This document shows, piece by piece, positions 54,575 through 62,200 of a DNA stretch of 64,000 bases (positions are counted from its first letter, which is position 1; every line of letters starts with the position of its first letter). The notes under the pieces were generated by a model. It did no database searches. It saw only the letters and a list, made by a program, of their open reading frames with translations, and was not told the DNA's origin. This DNA is from Agarilytica sp033852165. GTDB taxonomy: Bacteria; Pseudomonadota; Gammaproteobacteria; Pseudomonadales; Cellvibrionaceae. The stretch lies in the NCBI GenBank assembly GCA_033852165.1, contig JAWSUZ010000018.1, forward strand, positions 1 through 64,000, read 5' to 3'. A program made the position numbers and the translations under genes.

Positions 54575-56005
54575 ATGCAGTTTTCTTCACTTCCACTATC
54601 CCAAGCCATTCTCGATGCTGTTGCCGAGAAAGGCTACGATTCCCCCTCACCAATCCAGGAACAGGCAATCCCTGCGATTTTAGAAGGCCGGGACGTAATG
54701 GCCGCCGCCCAAACGGGCACCGGTAAAACAGCCGGTTTTACATTGCCATTGTTAGAGATCCTTTCGAAAGGAGAACTGGCCCAGGCAAACCAAGTTCGAG
54801 CCCTCGTATTAACGCCAACCCGTGAACTGGCCGCCCAGGTAGAAGAAAGCGTGAAAACCTACGGTGCTAAACTTCCGCTTCGCTCTGCTGTGGTTTTCGG
54901 CGGGGTTAAAATCAACCCCCAAATGATGAAGCTGAGACGTGGGGTCGACATCTTAGTGGCCACGCCAGGCCGTCTAATGGACCTTTACAACCAGAATGCA
55001 ATGAAATTCAACCGGCTTGAAGTGCTGGTATTGGACGAAGCCGATCGTATGCTAGACATGGGCTTTATCCACGATATCCGTAAAATACTTCGTGTGCTGC
55101 CGGTCAAGCGGCAAAACCTCATGTTTTCGGCGACCTTTTCAGATGATATTCGTCGATTGGCCAAAACCATGGTCAACAATCCGGTAGAAATTTCGGTAAG
55201 CCCACGTAACACCACCGCATCTTCAGTTAAGCAGCTGATACATCCCGTGGATAAAAAGAGCAAGCCTGCACTATTGGCGAGCCTGATTCACAAGAATGAT
55301 TGGGGGCAAGTTCTTGTCTTTTCAAAGACTAAGCATGGCGCTAACAAGCTCACCAAATTCCTTGAAAGCCAAAAAATTCGAGCCGCAGCGATTCATGGCA
55401 ATAAGAGCCAGGGTGCTCGGACCAAGGCGTTAGCCGAATTTAAACAAGGGAAGGTTCGTGTGCTAGTGGCGACAGACATTGCCGCACGAGGATTGGACAT
55501 CGATCAGCTGCCGCACGTAGTCAATTTTGACCTACCCAATGTGCCAGAAGATTACGTGCATCGTATTGGGCGTACAGGGCGCGCGGGCGCTTCAGGCGAA
55601 GCGGTTTCGTTAGTCTGCGCCGATGAATTTAAGCTGCTTTCAGATATCGAGCGATTGATTCAAAAGCTAATACCTCGCGAAGAGATAGAAGGCTATGAGC
55701 CGGTTAACAATCTTCCTGAATCCAGGTTAAATGCTCGCCCGAAAAAGCCCAAAAAGCCAAGAGAAGGGCATCGTGACGGACAACGTTCAGCGGGCGGTGC
55801 TCGTAATCCTAATGATGCAAACCGCAGCCGCAGTGGTTCGGGCAACTCGTCTAATGGCGGAGGCCGAGGGGCTGGCGGCGGCAATAATTCTTCAAACGGC
55901 TCTGGTCGCCCAGGGAATCGTTCGTCAAAGCCTCGAAATAGCTCAGGCAACCGACCGAGCCAGTCTCAAGGCGCATCTTCAGGGAACCGCTCCAGCGGAA
56001 GATAG
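54575..56005 (+). CDS. rhlE: DEAD-box RNA helicase RhlE
   Basis: A 476-residue protein. Q motif region near PSPIQEQAIP, then AQTGTGKT (Walker A, ~45), PTRELAAQ (~82), LDEADRMLDMG (~152), SATFSD (~183) and in domain 2 VATDIAARGLDID (~300) and HRIGRTGRAG (~330). The C-terminal ~100 residues are low-complexity Gly/Ser/Asn/Arg (RGG-like). RhlE unwinds RNA in ribosome assembly and mRNA decay. The start site has only a weak Shine-Dalgarno. Confidence 0.9.
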   Translation: MQFSSLPLSQAILDAVAEKGYDSPSPIQEQAIPAILEGRDVMAAAQTGTGKTAGFTLPLLEILSKGELAQANQVRALVLTPTRELAAQVEESVKTYGAKLPLRSAVVFGGVKINPQMMKLRRGVDILVATPGRLMDLYNQNAMKFNRLEVLVLDEADRMLDMGFIHDIRKILRVLPVKRQNLMFSATFSDDIRRLAKTMVNNPVEISVSPRNTTASSVKQLIHPVDKKSKPALLASLIHKNDWGQVLVFSKTKHGANKLTKFLESQKIRAAAIHGNKSQGARTKALAEFKQGKVRVLVATDIAARGLDIDQLPHVVNFDLPNVPEDYVHRIGRTGRAGASGEAVSLVCADEFKLLSDIERLIQKLIPREEIEGYEPVNNLPESRLNARPKKPKKPREGHRDGQRSAGGARNPNDANRSRSGSGNSSNGGGRGAGGGNNSSNGSGRPGNRSSKPRNSSGNRPSQSQGASSGNRSSGR

Positions 56006-56073
56006 AAAAGGTTAATAAGGAAAATGCCGAAGACAAAAATGGAAATATAAGAATCGGCGAATAAAATACAACG

Positions 56074-56121
56074 ATCGGGTGCGATGTTCAGGCTGGGTTA
56101 CCTACCGGCCCATCACCCGAT
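56074..56121. other. Large intergenic hairpin
   Basis: Outer stem ATCGGGTG/CATCACCCGAT with an inner stem GGC-TGGGTTACC/CCGGCC. No T run follows, so it is not a typical terminator. It could stabilise the rhlE transcript or be a structured RNA. Confidence 0.4.
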
Positions 56122-56190
56122 TTGCTAGACTGCTCTTAGATAGTTAACGCTTTAATCATCGATTAAATCACCTTACCGTGAGAGCAGAAT

Positions 56191-56817
56191 ATGACGAGAC
56201 CTGTCTTTACCTCAGCCATCAAATTATCGATCCTCGTATTAGCGTTTATTGGCTTGTATGGTTGTGCGTCCATGTCGGCAGAAGAGTGCCTAACAGCTGA
56301 TTGGTACACCATCGGCTATGAAGACGGTATTCACGGTCTATCGACAAGCAATATCAGTAACCGTCGTAAAGCCTGCGCCAAGCATGGTGTTTCCCCTGAC
56401 TTAGAACAATATACGGCTGGTCACGCCAAAGGTGTTCCGCTTTTCTGCGTCGCAGGAAATGGCTTTTCTCGCGGGAGCCGGGGATCTCAATATCCCGCAA
56501 TATGTCCGGCAAGTGCATTCCCTGAATTTGACAAGGCTTATAATATTGGTCTTCGCGCGCATAAAATTCAGCTGAGAATCAATGGGTTGCAGTCGGAATA
56601 TAATCAGATTGATCATGAACTCGCGGATTTACAGCATCGAGTTGAAGACAATGAAGACCAAATTGTTGCCGATGGCACAGAGCCAAGAACACGTCGAGAT
56701 TTAATGGCGCAAAATAAAGAGCTTGAATTGATTGGGAACGGTATGAATGTGGATATGGCTGAGTTAAAGCAAAAAATGGATTCTCTTAAGCGTCGCAAAG
56801 ATTCGATAAGGTATTAA
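56191..56817 (+). CDS. DUF2799-family lipoprotein
   Basis: A 208-residue protein with a lipoprotein signal (lipobox LYGC, Cys at about residue 25). The mature start SMSAEECLTADWYTIGYEDG matches the DUF2799 opening (EC-x-x-ADW). The C-terminal half (~115-205) is a coiled-coil-like helix. It is probably anchored in the outer or inner membrane facing the periplasm. The function is unknown. Confidence 0.78.
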   Translation: MTRPVFTSAIKLSILVLAFIGLYGCASMSAEECLTADWYTIGYEDGIHGLSTSNISNRRKACAKHGVSPDLEQYTAGHAKGVPLFCVAGNGFSRGSRGSQYPAICPASAFPEFDKAYNIGLRAHKIQLRINGLQSEYNQIDHELADLQHRVEDNEDQIVADGTEPRTRRDLMAQNKELELIGNGMNVDMAELKQKMDSLKRRKDSIRY

Positions 56818-56820
56818 ATT

Positions 56821-56911
56821 GGGAGACGGGTAACGGGTAACGGGTAACGGGTAACGGGTAACGGGTAACGGGAGACGGGTAACGGGAGACGGGTAACGGG
56901 TGACGGGAGAC
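56821..56911. repeat. Heptamer tandem array (GGGTAAC)n
   Basis: Thirteen 7-bp units: eight GGGTAAC, four GGGAGAC and one GGGTGAC. They fill nearly the whole 98-bp gap between two convergent genes. The imperfect variants show it is an ageing repeat that probably changes unit number by slippage. Confidence 0.9.
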
Positions 56912-56915
56912 TGGG

Positions 56916-57395
56916 TTAGGAGATGGGTATTTTTAGTGTGAAAATATTCTTCTCATTATCGTCACCGCCTTCGAATTTGGTAAACTCTCGGTGGTATTTA
57001 AACTCAGCACCCAAGCGTTCGATGGTTTTAAACGAGGCTATATTGTCAGGGTGACATGTTAATACAATGGATTCAAATCCATGCTCAGCAATAAAGGGCA
57101 GCAGTAAATGAACCGCATGAAACGCGGAACAGAAACCGCGATACTTCGGTTTTATTTCATACCCAATATGCCCATCGTATTCCAAAATAGATTTTGTGTT
57201 TCCAACCCTAAAATTGATATGTCCTATATTGATATTGTTTTTTAAAATTAAAAAATGATAGTAGGGTACCCACGTTTTTTCTTTATTTGCTGGAACGGTT
57301 TTTGATAACGCTAGAGAAATGGTGTCGCTTACTTTTGAAGAAAAATTATGGAAGTTAAAGCCCTTATAGCGTTCGTAGTTAAAATCTTCGTTCAT
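56916..57395 (-). CDS. GNAT-family N-acetyltransferase
   Basis: A 159-residue protein. The acetyl-CoA region is seen in IGYEIKPKYRGFCSAFHA (~80-97; the usual R/Q-x-x-G-x-G/A reads RGFCSA) and the later VLTCHPDNIASFKTIERLGAEF (~120-141). The substrate cannot be read. It ends 5 bp from the heptamer array. Confidence 0.72.
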   Translation of the reverse strand: MNEDFNYERYKGFNFHNFSSKVSDTISLALSKTVPANKEKTWVPYYHFLILKNNINIGHINFRVGNTKSILEYDGHIGYEIKPKYRGFCSAFHAVHLLLPFIAEHGFESIVLTCHPDNIASFKTIERLGAEFKYHREFTKFEGGDDNEKNIFTLKIPIS

Positions 57396-57431
57396 GACAG
57401 AACCCGATAATATTTAAATCGAATAATAAAA

Positions 57432-57467
57432 TAGCCTCTCACCAAAATTACATTTGGTGGGAGGCTA
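57432..57467 (-). terminator. Terminator after the PHB-depolymerase-like gene
   Basis: A long perfect-to-GU stem (TAGCCTC-T-CACCAAA / TTTGGTG-G-GAGGCTA) with TTTTATTATT following on the minus strand, about 70 bp past the stop. Confidence 0.7.
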
Positions 57468-57533
57468 ATGTCGAGAATTGATAAGGCTTACTTGACAGGT
57501 TTTAAACGTATACCGAGCATGATGCCAAAGCTA

Positions 57534-58796
57534 TTAATGGGTGAGACATATATACGTGGTATACCATTGCCCCCCATTCATGGAGTATAGCGTCGTTTCG
57601 CCCCAAGTCGATCCATCCATTGGGTCGTCAGAGAATTTCGCATAATAATTAGGTGCCCACCAAAAGCCCGTACTGTATGCTCTTCCTGCTAGCTTATGTA
57701 ACCAGTTCGAAGATGTTTCGATAAAACAAGGATGGGGGATTGGTATAAGTGTCGGGGTTGGGGAAGGTGTGATCACTGGGGTTGGCGTCACAGTTGGTGT
57801 AGGAGTCACTACCGGCGTTGGCGGATGGGGTTCAAAATTGAAGAAAAAATCCGCGAGATATCTAGGGTAGTTAATATGGTTGTAATCAATAAAATCATCG
57901 TTGCCGAATGAGCCAGATCCCGCAGGCCAAGCGTGTCCCATACCGTTGACGACAATCTTCGATATGACGGGGTGATACTCATCACAATACGTTGTGAGGT
58001 CTCCACCGCCTGATAAACTCTCGATACTGCATACCTCCGCTAAGCCATTACCATCACCAGCATACACTTCACGAAAGACTTGAATGTTCTCCTCTGCATG
58101 AGCAGGATTGAGAACCGCATCGTCAGTGCCGATGACGTAGCTGTACTTTTGTCTATATAAAGCACTTTTGTTTGGTCCCGCTAGGGTTTCACAATTGTCT
58201 TTCCCTATTCCAATTGGAATGATGGGTGGGGGAGATGATATACCGGTAGCACCGGGGGCAAGACCGGCCACTACGCCAGCTCCAGCAAAGATGTCGGGGG
58301 CGAGACAGGCCATTTGGTTGGCCATAGAACCACCAGCAGAAAACCCAGAAATAAATACCTGGCTGGGGTCAATATTTAATGAAGGATCATTTGTTAGAGT
58401 GTTAACTAAACTGATGAGATATTTCGCATCGCTTTCATTTCTATCTGCATTCATTCCGACATGAAAATTCCAGCAGCCTAATAGGCTCCCAGCGACGCCT
58501 TCGCCAGATGCTTTTGGTATAGCGATAACGGCACCGTATAACTCGGCAGACGGTTCCCAATTGCCACCATTTTTTAAATCGTCATGTGTTTGGTTGCAAC
58601 CGTGTAGGTTAACCATTAGGGCTCGCCCAGTAACCATTAAAGCTGGGTTGCTTGGTATATACAGATGAGCGCTTAAGTTCCCTCCGATTACTTGATCTGA
58701 TTGCCAGGTCCCTGCGTTAGCGGTAGCGCCGATGAAGGCGACACCTGCAATAGCACTGAATATTTTGAGGGAAGAGCTTATTTTTTTTATCATCAT
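57534..58796 (-). CDS. Secreted PHB-depolymerase-family esterase with Pro/Thr linker and C-terminal domain
   Basis: Start chosen at ATG 58796 with AAGGA upstream. About 420 residues: signal peptide (to ~ANAG, residue 29), esterase domain with HGCNQT (~66), nucleophile GFSAGGSMAN (~160), late Asp near IGTDDAVL and His in GMGHAWPAG. A linker of repeated PTPTVTPTP (~335-360) leads to a small C-terminal domain (~370-420) with two Cys (CFIETSS, YICLTH) and many aromatic residues, likely for binding a polymer surface. The family hydrolyses polyhydroxyalkanoates and other polyesters or feruloyl/acetyl esters. Confidence 0.82.
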   Translation of the reverse strand: MMIKKISSSLKIFSAIAGVAFIGATANAGTWQSDQVIGGNLSAHLYIPSNPALMVTGRALMVNLHGCNQTHDDLKNGGNWEPSAELYGAVIAIPKASGEGVAGSLLGCWNFHVGMNADRNESDAKYLISLVNTLTNDPSLNIDPSQVFISGFSAGGSMANQMACLAPDIFAGAGVVAGLAPGATGISSPPPIIPIGIGKDNCETLAGPNKSALYRQKYSYVIGTDDAVLNPAHAEENIQVFREVYAGDGNGLAEVCSIESLSGGGDLTTYCDEYHPVISKIVVNGMGHAWPAGSGSFGNDDFIDYNHINYPRYLADFFFNFEPHPPTPVVTPTPTVTPTPVITPSPTPTLIPIPHPCFIETSSNWLHKLAGRAYSTGFWWAPNYYAKFSDDPMDGSTWGETTLYSMNGGQWYTTYICLTH

Positions 58797-59278
58797 GAAA
58801 TGATTCCTTGGTGGTGTATTGATCAACGCGGAGCTATTGATCGCTAATGGTAGAAAAAATATTGATTATTATTTTTATGTTGAAATTTATTTTCGAAAAC
58901 CGAAAGGGTTTATACCCTAGATCCTAATAAATAATTGTGACAAAGGTCACGCTAGTCGCCTCCGTTCTATATTTAACAGGTTGGATGTCGATTATATTCA
59001 ATTCGAGTATTTAAATTTGGACTGGCGATGGTTGTAATGGAGTGTAATTGCCTTTCGGTTTTATCGTGGTGTTAAATGCTGAGGTTGTTATCGCTATATT
59101 TTTCCCGTTTTTGAAACTCATTTTCGCCAAGCTATATGTGGTGAACAAGTGCGTGCTGAAGGGGGGAACTGGCAGCACAATAATTATAGTAATCTAAGCG
59201 ACAATTTAGTGATAAATACCTATCGTTGCTTTAGTAAAAATTAATACGTATTAATTAGTGCGTTTGGGGCATGGGATA
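58797..59278. other. Divergent intergenic region with a CRP-like site
   Basis: No gene seen. It serves the minus-strand esterase and the plus-strand SpvB-like protein. It contains a CRP-type box (58936-58951) and AT-rich blocks suitable for promoters. Confidence 0.55.
58936..58951. promoter_or_regulatory. CRP/Vfr-type binding site
   Basis: TGTGA-N6-TCACG in an AT-rich context matches the CRP core TGTGA-N6-TCACA at nine of ten positions. It lies about 140 bp from the esterase start and 330 bp from the SpvB-like start, suggesting carbon-source control of the esterase. Confidence 0.5.
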
Positions 59279-62200
59279 ATGGGTTGTTTTCTGCGTTTTG
59301 TATTTTTTTGTAGTGTAAGTTTTTGTGTTCAAGCATATGCGGGTGATTTAAACCCTAAAAAGTATGATATCTATTACGGTGATGTCACTGGTTTTGGGTT
59401 TAACGATATATATTTTCATCCAAAAACGAGAATTACACTAATAAAAACCACAGTATTAATACCTCTACGACTGCCCAAAGAGGTTGGTTTTTTTATACCT
59501 TACGCCGATTACCCCAATAGTACAGAAACTCAGCCCTTGGAGCTTAGCAAGGAAGAAATCGAGGCTAAAGGTCTACAGTTAGCTAATGAAAATTGGGATT
59601 ATTTTTATGGCGATTTTAATGGCGACGGGATTCGTGATCTTATCGTTCGTGGCGTCACGAGTAGTTCTCCAGCTATTGAATTGTTCGGGGATAGTGGAAC
59701 TGCCTACCCTGAAATTGGTGCTGTGTATGAGGCAGCAGATGCGCCTAGTGGTTATGCACTTAGCAATCGCAGTGTTTCTCTGACCGTAGTTGATGCAAAC
59801 GGGGATGGTCGCGACGATTTGGTTTCTTATGCGGGTAATACAGCGATACATGGATATCTAAGTGGTAGTACCGAACTGACTTTTACTTCCGGATATGATT
59901 TTAAGTCAACTACAGCTTCTACAGTGGTTGGAGCAATAAATGGAGGTGAAGGGGTCGCAGGAGATGGTAGTGCAAATTACGAAATCCCCATCGCTGTGGC
60001 GCAGGGAATCGGCGGTGTGCAACCGGAAATATCACTGACTTATAGCAGTGGTTCAGGTAATGGCCATGCAGGTGTAGGTTGGGGGTTGAGTGGGTTGTCA
60101 GCGATTCAGCGATGCGCGGCTAATGAAGACTTTGGTGGCGCAATCGACAGTGTCGATTTCGATAGTAATGATCATTTTTGTTTAGACGGCCAAGCCTTAG
60201 TCATATATAGCGGCGCATATGGGGATAGCGAAGTTGAATATCGAACCCGATCGGAATCCTATACTAAAATCGTATCCTACGGGCAGGCAGGGAGCTGCAC
60301 GCGTAATGGCGTTAACGTTCAGGGGCCAGAAAAGTTTAAAGTCTGGGCGGCCTCGGGAGAGGTATATGAGTACGGCTTCACTTCAGATTCTCGTGTAGAG
60401 GCGGCAGGTTGTAGTGATGTCATAACATGGGCTGTTAATAAGGAAGAAGACCGATACGGCAACAGCGCAAATTACCACTATGCCGAAAGTGCCGGAGATC
60501 ATTATATTACGGGCGTTGATTACAACGCTGGGGCAAGTCGAGTCACCTTCGAATATGTTGATCGAGCGGATACCAGCACGCTTTACTACGTTGGAACTAA
60601 AATAGAGCAAACAAAACTACTCAATAAAATATCAAGTTTTGAGGGTGGTTCGCTGTTACGAGAATATTATCTGAAATATGAGCAATTAAATTCTACATCA
60701 CCCTCACGTTTAACTCGAATCACGGAGTGTTCGGCCATCGAATGCTTACCCGCGACGCAATTTAACTGGTCGAACAATACGACTTCATCAGTTCTGGATT
60801 ATAGCCAGCGGATATCCTCATCAATATGTGGAAATTCTGACTCTGACTGTGACAATTCGGATCAGCATAATGGTGAATATATGTTTTACCCCGATGTCAA
60901 TGGCGATGGACGCAGCGATGTATGTTATCGCGGAGATAGCGGAATCAAATGTCGGCTAGGGACCACGCAGGGTTTTACCGGTGCCAGTATTTCCACCAAT
61001 ATCTGTGCAAATGACTCTACCTTATATGGTGCTTGTAACGGCGTAGATAACTACCGTACGATCCGATTTATCGATATGAATGGAGATGGACTATCCGATC
61101 TCGTATTTCGATCGGATAGTGGTGTGCGGGTTATGCGTTCGACAGGTAATGATTTTGTCGAGTTTATCGCTTCCTCGATTTGTGCCAACGGCTCTTCTTA
61201 CTGGGGGCAGTGTAACGACGACAATAACCGAGAAACCCTCCAATATCCCGATTTAAATGGGGACAGCCTGCCCGACGTATGTTACCAAGGTGACCACGGT
61301 ATTAATTGTTTTTTAAACAGTGGGTCCGGTTTTGTTAATCATATCAGTACCGATATTTGCGCTGAAAATTCTCAAAAGTACGGCGTTTGTAATGATGACG
61401 ATAATTCGAAAACGATAAGCTATGTTGATGTTGATGCGGATGGCATGGCCGATCTTGTTGTTCGAACAGATAACGACGGTGTTCGCGTTTGGCGGTTTAA
61501 CGGTAGCGGATTTAGTGCACACTTTTCTTCCGGCATCTGTTCTAACCATCAATCTGGCAATGTTTGTAACGATGAAGATAATCATTACTCCATTAAATTT
61601 CCGGATGTGACCGGTGATGGAATTGCCGACCTCTGTTATCGAAGTGATGCCGGTGTTCGTTGTGAAATAGGCACTGGGTATTCATGGAGTGGAGGCTCCA
61701 TAATCACCGACATTTGTGGTGTGGATGCTTCGCTGTATGGTGTGTGTAACGATAACGATAATTATCGAACCATTAGCTATGCCGATTTCAATAACGATGG
61801 TCGTTCAGATTTATATTTCCGTTCGGACTCGGGAATTTATATATTCAAATCTACAGGAACAGGGTTCGAGAAAATTTATTCGTCTAGTATTTGTGGTAAT
61901 AATGATAGTAATCATGGTGCCTGCGACGGCGAAGATAATCATGACACTATCCAAATTACAGACTTTGACGGCAATGGCTTGGCCGATATCGCCTATCGTG
62001 GTGATGACGGAGTACAGCTTTGGCCGCTCTATCAAGATCGACAAAATTTAATAACAAACATCGTAAACGGCTTAGGCGTCGAAACGAAATTCACCTACAA
62101 ATCATTGATAGACCCGACCGTTTATTCAAAAACCAATGGCTCTGAAATCACATATCCCGAAATGGAAATCGTTCATTCGGGTAAGGTTGTCTCTTCGCTG

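Noticed and set aside
56821..56911. CRISPR array
   Set aside because: The repeats are contiguous 7-mers without spacers, and no cas genes are present.
57488..57536. Outer-membrane-protein C-terminal remnant (FGIMLGIRLKPVK-like)
   Set aside because: Only about 16 codons without start or further homology; too short to support as a pseudogene.
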